From Planctomycetota bacterium (GTDB lineage Bacteria; Planctomycetota; Phycisphaerae; UBA1845): a stretch of DNA of 64,000 bases. The DNA lies in contig JACQFE010000029.1 of NCBI GenBank assembly GCA_016200265.1, forward strand, positions 1 to 64,000, in the 5' to 3' direction. Of this stretch, positions 1-9,208 are shown in pieces (the first letter of the stretch is position 1; each line of letters starts with the position of its first letter). The notes below the pieces were generated by a model, which was not told the origin of the DNA, did no database searches, and saw only the letters and a program-made list of their open reading frames with translations. A program made the translations under genes and the position numbers.

Positions 1-158
1 CGCTTGATCGCGTCGAAAATGATCGGCCCGACGGCGTGGCCGATGTGACTGGGTTTGTAGACCGTAGGCCCACAAAGATAAATGCCGACTTGGCCGGACT
101 TGACCGGCTCAAATGGCTCCTTTTTGCGGGTCAACGTGTTGTAGATTGTGATGCTCAT
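1..158 (-). CDS. cysS: Cysteinyl-tRNA synthetase, N-terminal fragment cut by the window edge
   Basis: The reverse strand from an ATG at 158 reads [18 protein letters not shown] and continues through [17 protein letters not shown] to the window edge. The PSHIGHA segment is the class I HIGH nucleotide-binding motif, and the Cys in YLCGPTVY is the first zinc ligand of CysS, the enzyme that charges tRNA-Cys. About 52 codons are visible and the rest lies to the left of the window. It starts 47 bp after the ispF stop in the same direction, so the two are probably cotranscribed, an arrangement seen in many bacteria. Confidence 0.93.
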   Translation of the reverse strand, partial: MSITIYNTLTRKKEPFEPVKSGQVGIYLCGPTVYKPSHIGHAVGPIIFDAIK

Positions 159-205
159 ATTTCCGTTCGTTGTGACAGTTTCAGCCGCGTCAGTGCCCGC
201 GTGAT

Positions 206-703
206 TCAGGTTCTCACTAACAATACGACCGCCGTGCAGAAAATCGCATCATGCGGGCCGACTCCCTCGGACGTCTTCCCTTTAATGTTCACGCAATCCA
301 CGCCGATGCCCAGCAACGTCGCGATCGACTCTTTCATTCGAACCTTATGCGTCGAAATCTTCGGCGCGTCCGCATGGATGCACACATCAACGTTTCCGAC
401 TCGATAGCCTGCGTCTGCAACGAGCTGCACGACATCACCCATTAGCATCCGGCTGTCCGAGTTCTTATATCGGGCGTCGGAATCGGGAAAAAGTTCGCCA
501 ATATCCGGCAGCCCAGCCGCCCCAAGTAAGGCGTCCGCAACCGCGTGAAGCACGACGTCTGCATCACTATGACCCAAAAGCCCATGAGAATGCGGTATCT
601 CGATCCCGCCGAGCACCAGCCGCCGACCCTCGACCAGCCGGTGAACATCGGTCCCAATTCCGACTCGATAGGGGACGGGGTCCGCCCCTGATTTCTGATC
701 CAT
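206..703 (-). CDS. ispF: 2-C-methyl-D-erythritol 2,4-cyclodiphosphate synthase
   Basis: IspF cyclises CDP-ME 2-phosphate to MEcPP in the non-mevalonate isoprenoid pathway in the cytoplasm. The protein shows the GIGTDVHRL motif, whose Asp and His bind the metal. It also has [34 protein letters not shown] and the C-terminal KGKTSEGVG stretch. At about 165 residues it has the usual family length. I chose the ATG at 703, nine bases inside a GTG-started longer form at 712, because homologues begin just before YRVGIGTD. It lies immediately upstream of cysS. Nothing unusual is seen. Confidence 0.95.
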   Translation of the reverse strand: MDQKSGADPVPYRVGIGTDVHRLVEGRRLVLGGIEIPHSHGLLGHSDADVVLHAVADALLGAAGLPDIGELFPDSDARYKNSDSRMLMGDVVQLVADAGYRVGNVDVCIHADAPKISTHKVRMKESIATLLGIGVDCVNIKGKTSEGVGPHDAIFCTAVVLLVRT

Positions 704-943
704 TTCGCCCACTGTTTACCGGAAATACTCGAAATCACTAGCCTAAGCCGTTTTCGCGACACCTTCAAGTTACGAAGACGCGAATCGAAAAACGCCGATA
801 ACCGCCACTTTCCGCCGGGTGGACGGTCTTGCTTTCCCTCCTGGTTCGGGCATAAAGTTGCCGAGGGCGAAAGAGGCTTGCGGTTCGCGGGCCGCTCGTC
901 GCGTGTATTTTTGAACGACAACAACACGTCGCAAATGGGGGCT

Positions 944-2935
944 ATGGAGAACACGGTGCGAAATATGGTTCAACAACTACGTCTTCGTTGGCTTTCAGTG
1001 CTGATTGTGCCGCTAACGACTTTGTCCATGGGCGGCTGTCCTCCGACAACTCCGGGTGGGGGCGGCACGGCCAGTGTTACTGTCACAATTGCCCCGGCAA
1101 ACAGCGGCACGGTGGCCCAATCCGCCAGCGGCAACGAGGTCACCCTCGAAGCCACGGCGAATACTAACTTCAAATTCGATCATTGGAGCGGTGCCACATT
1201 GACGGATCCGACTTTGAATCCGATCACCGTGGACGCTACGCAGATCCCCTCCCTTACCGCGAATTTCACAACAGAACAGGGCCCAGGCTCTCCGGCCGAT
1301 CGCGATCATGACGGTGTGCCCGACGCGACGGACCATTGTCCGGATACTCCCGCCGGCGCCGGTGCGGTAGATGCCAATGGATGCGCTGCAAGCGAGCGTG
1401 ATGCCGATGGCGACGGCGTTCCGGACAGCATCGACACGTGCCCAGGAACACCAACCACCGTGACCGTCGACGCGAATGGCTGCCCGGTGAGCGCACCCGG
1501 CACGCCCGACGACGATGCTGACGGCGTTCCAAATGATATTGACCAATGCCCGAACACAGCGGCCACTACAACTGTGGACGCGAACGGCTGTGCGGCTTCG
1601 CAACGCGACAGCGATGGCGACGGAGTGAAGGACAATCTCGACCAATGCCCGGACACACCCACAGGAGCAACCGTGGACGCGAATGGTTGCGCGCCGAGTC
1701 AGTTGGATTCCGACGGTGACCGCGTGACGGATAATCTCGACCTTTGCCCGAACACCCCGGCTAGAACACCCGTTGACGCAAATGGATGCCCCATTACGGG
1801 CGGAGGCGGAGGCGGCGGCGGCGGAGCCGTTTGCGGAAACCACATCGTCGAAGCGGGTGAGCAGTGCGATGACGGCAACACTGTGAGCGGCGACGGATGC
1901 AGCTCGACATGCCAGAATGAGACTCCGGCCGTGTGCGGCAACGGCATGGTCGAGGCAGGTGAGCAGTGCGACGACGGAAACACGACTAGCGGCGACGGCT
2001 GCAGCTCGACCTGCCAAATGGAAGGCACAGCGCCGGCGAACGACTCTTGCGCCAACGCCATCGCTGCGAGTGACGGCACTGTTTCGTTCAGCACGAATTT
2101 CGCCACAACTGACGGACCCGACGAGCCCGCCACGTGCAATTTCTTCGCCAACAGCCAGGTCAACAATGACATCTGGTACGTCTACACGGCGACCTGCTCG
2201 GGACCGGCGGTCTTCAGTCTTTGCGGCAGCGAATATGATACGAAACTGGCCGTGTACAACGGCTCTGCCTGCCCGACTGATTCCCCCTTGGCTTGTAACG
2301 ACGATGGATGCGGCACGGGCGTGGAGCGCGTCGAATCGCGCGTCACCCTAACGGTTACTTCCGGTCAGCAATACCTTGTACGCGTCGGCGGCTACGTCGG
2401 CGCCCGCGGCAACGGTCAGCTCACCATTGCCTGCAACGTCGATAATTGCGCTCTCGCGACCACGACTTGTTTCTCCGCCAGCCCCACCCACAAGCCCGGT
2501 TGCAGTGACGCTACTTGCTGTCACGCAACATGCGCACTCGATACCTTCTGCTGCGACGTCATCTGGGACGATTTCTGCGCGGGTGAGGCCAGCGGTGTGT
2601 GCACCGGAAATTTCCCTGCCTGTGCGGCGGGCGCTGGAGATTGCGGAACCGCCGACGGTACTCCCGGCTGCCAGGACGCCGCATGTTGCAATAAGATTTG
2701 CGCCTCGGACCCCTACTGCTGCCTGACCGACTGGGATGCCAATTGCGTGAGCGAGGCTCAGTCCGGATGCTTCCTGACCTGCAATTCCCGAGCAGGTGAT
2801 TGCCTTTCGGCTCATACCGGAGCAGGATGCAGCCAGATCACATGCTGCCAGGCCGTTTGTCCGACGGACCCTTTCTGTTGCGATACGGAATGGGATCCGC
2901 AGTGTGTGGATAAGGCCAATACGCTCTGCCATTAA
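944..2935 (+). CDS. Modular cysteine-rich surface lipoprotein with thrombospondin type 3 and DUF4215 repeats
   Basis: This is a secreted, probably lipid-anchored protein of unknown function. From the ATG at 944 the N-terminus has a basic stretch, a hydrophobic segment and LTTLSMGGC, a plausible lipobox with Cys at about 32. An Ig/beta-like domain (FDHWSG region) follows, then five thrombospondin type 3-like calcium-binding repeats of the form DxDGDGVPDxxDxCPxTP, and a poly-Gly linker. Next come two [16 protein letters not shown] Myxococcus-type repeats (DUF4215). A beta domain beginning [11 protein letters not shown] resembles planctomycetal pre-peptidase-like domains. Three Cys-rich units with CC-x-DPYCC-x-xxWDxxC patterns close the protein. 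Starts at 878, 935 and 965 are also in frame; 944 or 965 best fits a signal peptide. A terminator follows at 2982. Confidence 0.85.
   Translation: MENTVRNMVQQLRLRWLSVLIVPLTTLSMGGCPPTTPGGGGTASVTVTIAPANSGTVAQSASGNEVTLEATANTNFKFDHWSGATLTDPTLNPITVDATQIPSLTANFTTEQGPGSPADRDHDGVPDATDHCPDTPAGAGAVDANGCAASERDADGDGVPDSIDTCPGTPTTVTVDANGCPVSAPGTPDDDADGVPNDIDQCPNTAATTTVDANGCAASQRDSDGDGVKDNLDQCPDTPTGATVDANGCAPSQLDSDGDRVTDNLDLCPNTPARTPVDANGCPITGGGGGGGGGAVCGNHIVEAGEQCDDGNTVSGDGCSSTCQNETPAVCGNGMVEAGEQCDDGNTTSGDGCSSTCQMEGTAPANDSCANAIAASDGTVSFSTNFATTDGPDEPATCNFFANSQVNNDIWYVYTATCSGPAVFSLCGSEYDTKLAVYNGSACPTDSPLACNDDGCGTGVERVESRVTLTVTSGQQYLVRVGGYVGARGNGQLTIACNVDNCALATTTCFSASPTHKPGCSDATCCHATCALDTFCCDVIWDDFCAGEASGVCTGNFPACAAGAGDCGTADGTPGCQDAACCNKICASDPYCCLTDWDANCVSEAQSGCFLTCNSRAGDCLSAHTGAGCSQITCCQAVCPTDPFCCDTEWDPQCVDKANTLCH
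1298..1797 (+). repeat. Five thrombospondin type 3-like coding repeats
   Basis: Five successive units of roughly 33 codons each carry a D-x-D-x-D-G-V-P-D calcium-binding core followed by CPxTP and VDANGC. They are related but have diverged in DNA, so they are old repeats under selection rather than a recent expansion. Confidence 0.85.
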
Positions 2936-2981
2936 CGAAAAGCGAGCGACGCGAACAGCGTTAACTCAAACATTGAACTCC

Positions 2982-3017
2982 AAAGAGGTCGCGAGAAATC
3001 GCGCCCTCTTTCTTTTC
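2982..3017 (+). terminator. Rho-independent terminator after the surface lipoprotein gene
   Basis: AAAGAGG and CGCG (2982-2993, split by one base) pair with CGCG and CCTCTTT (3000-3011) around a six-base loop, with one T-C mismatch. A T-rich tail follows. It sits 46 bp past the stop at 2935. Confidence 0.7.
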
Positions 3018-3076
3018 TCTTTGGCATCTGCCGGTTCAATGAACCAGGCAAATATCAGAAGTGCTGCGGAGTGTTT

Positions 3077-3682
3077 CTAAAGCCCGGTAAGAAGTTCGGA
3101 GACTTGGAGCCCCAGCGAATTACTAATTCTCGCCAAGGCCCAGATCGACGCGGCATTCTTACCAAGCTCCACCTGCGAAAGCTGTGATGTCGTTAGGTCC
3201 GTACGGTCGGAAAGCTGGCGGAGCGTGAGATTCTGACTCAGCCGGTGGCTACGGATGCGTTGACCGATCAAGCGGTTCAATTCCTGCTCATCGGTGTAAA
3301 TAATGCCCATCCGCTGGCATGCACGGTCCACAGCCGACACAAGTTCTTCCTGCTTGAACGGCTTGGCAATGTAGTCGCAGCTACCCCGACGCATCGTCTC
3401 GGTAGCGCTATCCAAATCCGGATAGGCAGTCATCACAATACAACTCATTCGCTCGTCGATTTTCTTGAGTCGCTCGACCACGTCGACACCGTCCATCGCA
3501 GGCATCCGAAGATCGACCAACGCCACCTGAAAAGACTCTTCCTCGGCAGTCTGGATGGCCTTCTCCGGATCGACAAAGGTTCGGGGGTCGTAGCCACGGT
3601 CTTCCAGCAAGAGCCCAACGGTTTTGCAGATTGACGGATCGTCGTCGATCACGAGCACTTTGATATGGTGTCGTACTGCCAA
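3077..3682 (-). CDS. Response regulator with receiver domain and XRE-type HTH output
   Basis: The N-terminal receiver domain (about residues 7-120) has the acidic pair in VLVIDDDPS, the phospho-acceptor Asp in VALVDLRMPAMDG near residue 57, MTAYPD, and the conserved Lys in IAKPF. The C-terminal part (about 138-200) is a Cro/C1-type helix-turn-helix, with RSHRLSQNLTLRQLSDRT and TTSQLSQVELGKN as its core. It should bind DNA when phosphorylated by a sensor kinase, but no kinase gene is in the window. I chose the TTG at 3682 because GAGAGGG lies six bases upstream; a longer TTG form begins at 3724. The gene is monocistronic and convergent with the lipoprotein gene. Confidence 0.85.
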   Translation of the reverse strand: MAVRHHIKVLVIDDDPSICKTVGLLLEDRGYDPRTFVDPEKAIQTAEEESFQVALVDLRMPAMDGVDVVERLKKIDERMSCIVMTAYPDLDSATETMRRGSCDYIAKPFKQEELVSAVDRACQRMGIIYTDEQELNRLIGQRIRSHRLSQNLTLRQLSDRTDLTTSQLSQVELGKNAASIWALARISNSLGLQVSELLTGL

Positions 3683-3831
3683 GTTTGTCCCTCTCGTTTT
3701 CTTGCAAAGGTGCCTGGCACGCAAATCGCGTCCAAGTACGACTGATATTAGTGCGACACTTAAAGGCTTTCAAGTTACAACGACATCCCCTGTCAAAGAG
3801 AATCTCTGTGTTCGGGGGCGGTTCACTGAAC

Positions 3832-6231
3832 CTATTTCTTTTCAAGCTCGCTGATTGATGGTTGAATACGTTTCGCCATTTCGTCGGTGAGAGTAAAGAC
3901 CCCCTGGTTGCCGCCGAATTTGGCAAAATGAGCAGATTCATTTCCACATGGCGCGGCAGCTACAAGGAGAGTTGGACTTGTAGTGTCATCAAGTTGTAAC
4001 TTGACTTCCTGTTGCGGCTTATCGAGGCAAACCGAGGCCAAATCCGTGACACTGTATCCCTTGTATCGCTCGGTTTTCAAGTCTTTCACCTGGAGCAACA
4101 AGTTGTCCACCTTTTTTGCATCCAGCGGAAGGGCCGGCTCAGGGTCATAGGTCCAACCGGAGCTGGTTCTCGTGAATCCATGCCGCTGCGCGCCATTGGT
4201 GATCGAAAACTGCCTCACCTTCGCGACATCGAACGTAAAGAGTTCGGGGGTTCGATATTCGGCCATGAGTTGGTCGTAAAGGTCCATCGAGATTTCGAAG
4301 GAATTTTTCCTGTCCTGGCGGCGCATGACGAACTTTCCGCCGTGATCAACGACATCCAGCTTGATCGTAACCGGCATTTCGGGCGCGATTGTTCCATCAG
4401 CATTCTGCGCCGCGGAGTCTTTCCCGCCTCCCTCCGCAGCAGATCCGCCGTAAGTGAGTTCGACCGTTACAGCAGGTTTATCGAAGCCAACCGAAGCATT
4501 CTCGTCGGTAGCGGCCAGAATCGAGAGCCCTTTCAAATCAGCGAATGAATCCACGATCTTTTTGATGCGATCCTCGCGCAAATCGGCCTCAATTGGCGCG
4601 GTCATTCGCCATTTCCCATTCCTGGGCTCCAACGTGACCGTCATCCCTTCCGCCATTGCCGGATCATTTCGGGTGATAATAATCCGCTGGAGTCGGTCCG
4701 GCTTGATTTGGACGATGGTACGATCCCTGTACGCCGATGCAGACCGCACGAGATTAGCGACGTCGTCCACCTTCACCTTCGCAATGGAAAGACTCTCATT
4801 GTGCCGCAGGTAGACAACGCGGCGCGTCGCAGGATCGGAGTAGCCCCCCACCGTGATCCGATCGGTGCCGCCCTCGCCCGGAGAAATCAGTCGAACATCT
4901 GCCTGCGGTGCGTTAAAGCCGAAGTTGGTCATTTCATCGGGCTTGGCATCAACGAATGCTAGCGCGTTCATGTCGCGAATCGCCCGCAGCAATTCCTTGA
5001 CCGCGGCGTCATCCGCCGGACTCGCGTCCGATTCAAATGACCACAGGCCGTTCTTCAAGGCGAGTATAGTGGAAGTCCCGCCGACATTGATTTCAATCTT
5101 CGTGGCGGCATCGGTGTTGGAAGTGATTAAACGCATGTCGCGCCATTCGGACGGATGCGGCATGAATTTTTCGGCCGTCGTCTTCACCAAAGTGCCGACC
5201 ATCGATTCGTCATCGACGCGGGCATAGACCTTAAGCTCGTCGCCGATGGGCGATCGCGTGGACAAGTGCAACTCGTGGACGCTGTGTTTGAATTTCTGCT
5301 CTGGTGGACTTTCGGCTGATTTCTCGTCCTTTTTTTCTTCGCCCTGGTCCTTCTTGTCCGCGGAGTCGTCTTCCTTTTTCTCCGGGATCGGTTCATCGAC
5401 GGTCAGGCGAATCGTGACGGGGTCGGGCTCCAGGCCAAACATCGCCAGGCGATCCTTGCCATCTTCGTACCATTGCGACAGCCGCAGGCGACCGATCAAG
5501 CGAACGATTTCGTCGATTTTCCCGGTCGCCTTGGCGATGGCCGGCGTCTGCATCATCCACTGCGTACCGGTCTTATCGAAGGTGTATGTGACTGGGGTCG
5601 ATGGATTCGCACGATCGATGATTTCCAGCTTGGTTATGTTCTCCGGCGCGAAATTGAAGACTTGCGTGTCGCGATATTCAAGCGGTTTCGTTTTGAACTG
5701 CTTCCGCAAGTTCGATTTCGCAAGGACGATCGCATCGCTTCCCTTGAGCCGAACATACGTCTCGTTCTCGGAAAACGGCTTGCCGATTTCAACAGTCGAA
5801 GCCGCGTTCGCAGCGTCCGTGAGTGTCACAACCGCTTCCGGTGGGGTGAGGCCCGCCTGTGCGTCCGTCGGAGTTCCCGGCTCGCCCTTTGCGTATTTGA
5901 TTTCGTATTTGAGGCCGGAAAGGTCGCGACCGATTCGCTCAACTTCATAGCTCGCCACCGGCATATCCAGTGGCGTTGTCATTCGCCAAGTCGCCGGTGC
6001 GCCTTCCCCGGAACTTTTTTTCTCAAAGACCCAAGGCTCTTTGCCCTTGAGTTCGACGACTGTCCTAGTGATATCGCCCGGCTTTTTCTCGAAAAGATCA
6101 TGGACCGTGAGCGCCGTAGGCACCGGATTTGAAATTCCGACGCTGCGTTGCGGCTGCGGGCGAACGAATACCAACGCCACCACCAAACCGGCCAAACAAA
6201 GTGCTAGAAATGCAGTTGTTTTTGTGTTCAT
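3832..6231 (-). CDS. DUF4340 domain-containing protein of a Gld-type ABC system
   Basis: This 799-residue protein begins with MNTKTTAFLALCLAGLVVALVFV, a single N-terminal membrane anchor, and is otherwise extracytoplasmic. Repeated segments around residues 60-270, 330-480 and 480-760 follow the DUF4340 pattern (W-x-M-T-x-P, VERI/VxxLL, GxxxP-xVxVxL). A Lys/Glu/Asp-rich low-complexity insert sits near residues 285-320. It is the last gene of a leftward operon with an ABC ATPase, a permease and a GldG-like protein, the usual neighbours of DUF4340. Its role in transport or envelope function is unknown. It follows the GldG-like gene after 107 bp that hold two hairpin repeats. Confidence 0.85.
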   Translation of the reverse strand: MNTKTTAFLALCLAGLVVALVFVRPQPQRSVGISNPVPTALTVHDLFEKKPGDITRTVVELKGKEPWVFEKKSSGEGAPATWRMTTPLDMPVASYEVERIGRDLSGLKYEIKYAKGEPGTPTDAQAGLTPPEAVVTLTDAANAASTVEIGKPFSENETYVRLKGSDAIVLAKSNLRKQFKTKPLEYRDTQVFNFAPENITKLEIIDRANPSTPVTYTFDKTGTQWMMQTPAIAKATGKIDEIVRLIGRLRLSQWYEDGKDRLAMFGLEPDPVTIRLTVDEPIPEKKEDDSADKKDQGEEKKDEKSAESPPEQKFKHSVHELHLSTRSPIGDELKVYARVDDESMVGTLVKTTAEKFMPHPSEWRDMRLITSNTDAATKIEINVGGTSTILALKNGLWSFESDASPADDAAVKELLRAIRDMNALAFVDAKPDEMTNFGFNAPQADVRLISPGEGGTDRITVGGYSDPATRRVVYLRHNESLSIAKVKVDDVANLVRSASAYRDRTIVQIKPDRLQRIIITRNDPAMAEGMTVTLEPRNGKWRMTAPIEADLREDRIKKIVDSFADLKGLSILAATDENASVGFDKPAVTVELTYGGSAAEGGGKDSAAQNADGTIAPEMPVTIKLDVVDHGGKFVMRRQDRKNSFEISMDLYDQLMAEYRTPELFTFDVAKVRQFSITNGAQRHGFTRTSSGWTYDPEPALPLDAKKVDNLLLQVKDLKTERYKGYSVTDLASVCLDKPQQEVKLQLDDTTSPTLLVAAAPCGNESAHFAKFGGNQGVFTLTDEMAKRIQPSISELEKK

Positions 6232-6241
6232 ATCGCTCGGG

Positions 6242-6350
6242 ACGCGGGCAAGGCCCGCGTTATGTAAACTCTATCGCGATCATTGCGGTGGGCACGGCCC
6301 ACCCTACAATCTGACTTCGAATTTTGAACTTCGAACTTCTATCTTCTTCT
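6242..6350. repeat. Hairpin repeats plus pyrimidine-rich tract between operon genes
   Basis: Two perfect inverted repeats stand side by side. ACGCGGGC pairs with GCCCGCGT (6242-6260), and GGTGGGC pairs with GCCCACC (6287-6303) followed by CTACA. A tract of TTCGAA/CTTC words runs from 6311 to the stop codon of the next gene. The GGTGGGC hairpin recurs at 27557-27573, and the TTC-rich tract resembles those at 25463, 32637 and 53600. Confidence 0.8.
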
Positions 6351-8498
6351 GACCCACCACGCACACGCCCCGGCCACCAGTGCCAGCGCCGGCCAGCCGA
6401 AAATTGTCGCCGCTTGGACCACTGTGACCGTCGACTTCGATGGAATTCGTAGCACAGCGGCCTCGATTGGTCGCCCAAGCCCCATGGCCGCTTCGTCATC
6501 ATTCAACCAGTGCAACGAATTCACGAAGAGAGTGAGATTGCCGGGATTCCGTGATCGCATCGCCAATCCCTGCGCCGCAAAGACGATTTCCCTTGCGAAC
6601 GCAACATCATCCTCCGCAAAGGTCCGCGAGGAAACGACGACGATCTTCGAATCACCTTTCGTCGCCGCGACGGCGAGATCGAATGGCGGCTCAAGATCGG
6701 TATCAATCTTCGTAAGATATTCATGCTCGCTGAGCTGCGCCTGATAGGCCTGCAACTGCTTGACGCCCCAGATGCCGTCGCGCTTGGGCATGTAGATCAG
6801 GCGATCCAGTTTCACTTCCTCTGGAGCAGGCGATGCGAGGTTCAACGGGCATGATGAAGGCAGCGTCAGGCTTCGAATCAACGGATCTTTAACGATCGGA
6901 TGATCGGTGGATTCCAGATCAACCATGAAGTGAAAATCCTGCCGCCCGACACGATACTTGCCCGGCTCGATGTTCATCGTTTCAATCAGGAGCGCGGACG
7001 TATCGACTATGATTCCCCATGTATTCTTGAGGTATTCTGAGTATTCATACGTCGATGGAATCGGGCCCATCGGACCCGGCGCCCAGCCGGCGACAAAAAT
7101 CGCACGTCCCCCCGAAGCAAGTTGATCCAAAAGGGCCTTGCGGTGCGTTTCACCGAATGGCTGATCCTGCGGATTCGGCTGACCCATCGGATTCCGAGCG
7201 GGCGGCTCCGGCTTGAACACGACAAAAATCGTTTTCGTCGGCTGGGGGTCGATATCAGGCAGCGTCGTCTTGGTCTTTAGATCCCATTCATCAACGATGA
7301 AGTTTGCTTCCTCAAGTTGCTGCTTCAGTGCGGCGTACATCGCAGGCGGCTGACCCGGCATGAAGCCGCCCATGAACAACGGCTGCCCCCCAAATCGAAC
7401 GAAAACCACCGCTGTCTGCTGCTTGTGCGTCGCACGAAGAATCGCGGAGGTCAGCTTTTCCTCACCCTTGAATCCGCGGCGCTCGAACGGTATTCGCTCA
7501 CCCGCCATTTTTTCATCCACCGGCGGCCAGGTCGATGCAAAGTCAATCACCCGCGCATCCGCATCAGTCTCAACCACAATCGCATTGGACGTCGGCTTGA
7601 GCTGGTTGATCAAATCATCGACCTTGAGCGGCTTGAGCGTCTGCAACGCAGTGGTCTCACCTTCGAGTTTCGTGACCAAATCCTGGAACCGGCTGTTCGC
7701 CTCCTGCAAATAAGCCTTCTGCGCCGCGGGCATGGCAGGATTCCGCAGAACTTCACCTGATCCGAATTTACCAATGTCCTTCAGTGTCTTGCTCAAGGCC
7801 GAATAGATGGAACGAATTTCGCTGATCGCCGCCGTGTACTGCACACTCGCGGTCGTCATCAACGCATCGACCTGCTCACGCGTGGACTGGGCCGCTGATT
7901 CGAGCCTACGAATTCCGTCATCAATCTGGGCGAGCGGAGAATCCTTCGGGCCGGCGCCCATCGTCCCCAGTGCCGTCGCCACGCGCTGAGTCTCATCTTG
8001 AAGCAGTTTTCGAATTCCGCCGTCGATCTCATTTCGATACTTATCGATGTGCTGCAAATAAGCATCGCCATCGGGCTTAAATGTTGATTTCTCGCGAAGG
8101 CGCGTGAGCAAGGCCTGATACTTCTCATGGTCCTTCAGCGGATTCGCCCAATCGGCGCTGACCTTCGAACGGTTCGTCGATTCATAAAGATCGATCAGAT
8201 TTCTTGCGGCCTGTCGATAGCGAGCCTGATCCGCCTCCTCGCGATCCGTCTCAAAATAAAGCGAGGTCAGCCGAACTTTGTCATTCAGCCCGCTCAGCAA
8301 TTTGGCTGTGCCTTCGCTCAAGCTGTTCACGCCCGACGAAGTCATGTCGACGCGGACAGGCTTCCAAAACGCAAAGACCTGAGCGGCGGCGACGACGCCG
8401 ACGGCCAGAATCGCCATCACGAGCACGTTCGTACCGACCAGATAACGCCGCGAGGGCGACATCGCCGATGACGCGGGCGTCTGATTTTCTACTGCCAT
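6339..8498 (-). CDS. GldG-like ABC-type system component (N-terminal anchor, periplasmic domain)
   Basis: The 719-residue product has one transmembrane segment near residues 22-45 (YLVGTNVLVMAILAVGVVAA) and another at the C-terminus before WWVRRR. Between them is a large extracytoplasmic region with the S-x-x-SEGTAKLLSGL start typical of GldG/ABC_transp_aux proteins, a coiled-coil helical section, and a GGxAIFVAGW-like fold segment. GldG proteins partner with GldA and GldF in gliding-type ABC complexes. I rejected an in-frame extension to 8810, which has no credible signal. The ATG at 8498 overlaps the 3-prime end of the permease gene by 10 bp, so translational coupling is likely. Confidence 0.88.
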   Translation of the reverse strand: MAVENQTPASSAMSPSRRYLVGTNVLVMAILAVGVVAAAQVFAFWKPVRVDMTSSGVNSLSEGTAKLLSGLNDKVRLTSLYFETDREEADQARYRQAARNLIDLYESTNRSKVSADWANPLKDHEKYQALLTRLREKSTFKPDGDAYLQHIDKYRNEIDGGIRKLLQDETQRVATALGTMGAGPKDSPLAQIDDGIRRLESAAQSTREQVDALMTTASVQYTAAISEIRSIYSALSKTLKDIGKFGSGEVLRNPAMPAAQKAYLQEANSRFQDLVTKLEGETTALQTLKPLKVDDLINQLKPTSNAIVVETDADARVIDFASTWPPVDEKMAGERIPFERRGFKGEEKLTSAILRATHKQQTAVVFVRFGGQPLFMGGFMPGQPPAMYAALKQQLEEANFIVDEWDLKTKTTLPDIDPQPTKTIFVVFKPEPPARNPMGQPNPQDQPFGETHRKALLDQLASGGRAIFVAGWAPGPMGPIPSTYEYSEYLKNTWGIIVDTSALLIETMNIEPGKYRVGRQDFHFMVDLESTDHPIVKDPLIRSLTLPSSCPLNLASPAPEEVKLDRLIYMPKRDGIWGVKQLQAYQAQLSEHEYLTKIDTDLEPPFDLAVAATKGDSKIVVVSSRTFAEDDVAFAREIVFAAQGLAMRSRNPGNLTLFVNSLHWLNDDEAAMGLGRPIEAAVLRIPSKSTVTVVQAATIFGWPALALVAGACAWWVRRR

Positions 8499-9208
8499 CG
8501 CCGCATCTCCAGACGCTTGACCGCAAAAAATAGAAACAGCCCCGTCAAGCTGATGAAAAAGACAAGATGATTCGTGTCGAGCATTCCGCGGACGAAGTCG
8601 CGAAAATGCGATTGCACGGAGAGCTGTTGCAAGACGACCCTCGTCCAGCCTTCGAAAAGCTGCGCGAGTGCGTCCGACGCGAAGGTCATCAGGGCAAGCA
8701 GCGCGAAGCTCAGAAGCACAGCGATGACTTGATGCTTCGTGCAGGCACTGAAAAACAGGCTCGCAGCGATATAAAGCGCCCCCAGCAAAACAAGACCCAA
8801 ATAGTGGCAACCAAGCAGCTTCATATCGACGGGGCCATACATGCGAAGCAGCAATGGATACGGAAGCATCGTGATCAGCAGCACAAGGTAAAATAGAAAC
8901 GCCCCGAGGAACTTGCCGAGCACAACATCGGAATCCGTCACCGGGGCCGTCATCAACGTCTCAATCGTGCCGTTGCGCATCTCTTCACTGATAAGCCTCA
9001 TGGTGAGCATCGGCAGCACAAACACAAGAATCAGCACAAGCCAGAAATTCAGCATGTTTCGTAGCGAGGCCTCACCACCGGACGTGAACACGCCCAGCCC
9101 AAAAGCCAAACCGCTCGTAAACAAAAAAATTGCGATCACGGCATATGCGATCGGCGATAGAAAATACGCCCCAAGCTCACGATGCGCCAGAACGCCGACG
9201 TTACGCAT
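8489..9208 (-). CDS. ABC-2 type permease, GldF-like
   Basis: The 239-residue integral membrane protein has about six hydrophobic segments. It also has the ABC-2 signature region MRLISEEMRNGTIETLMTAPV followed by DSDVVLGKFLGAF, as in GldF and other gliding-type permeases. It starts inside the ATPase gene (8-bp ATGCGTAA overlap) and ends inside the GldG-like gene, so the three are tightly coupled. It forms the membrane channel partner of the neighbouring ATPase; the substrate is unknown. Confidence 0.9.
   Translation of the reverse strand: MRNVGVLAHRELGAYFLSPIAYAVIAIFLFTSGLAFGLGVFTSGGEASLRNMLNFWLVLILVFVLPMLTMRLISEEMRNGTIETLMTAPVTDSDVVLGKFLGAFLFYLVLLITMLPYPLLLRMYGPVDMKLLGCHYLGLVLLGALYIAASLFFSACTKHQVIAVLLSFALLALMTFASDALAQLFEGWTRVVLQQLSVQSHFRDFVRGMLDTNHLVFFISLTGLFLFFAVKRLEMRRWQ

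Noticed and set aside
442-954. 170-codon minus ORF upstream of ispF
   Set aside because: It overlaps ispF in another frame and has no recognisable pattern.
1013-2017. 334-codon antisense ORF across the surface lipoprotein
   Set aside because: It is a low-complexity shadow of the repeat codons on the other strand.
5473-6132. Plus-strand ORFs opposite the DUF4340 gene
   Set aside because: Shadows of a strongly supported minus-strand gene.
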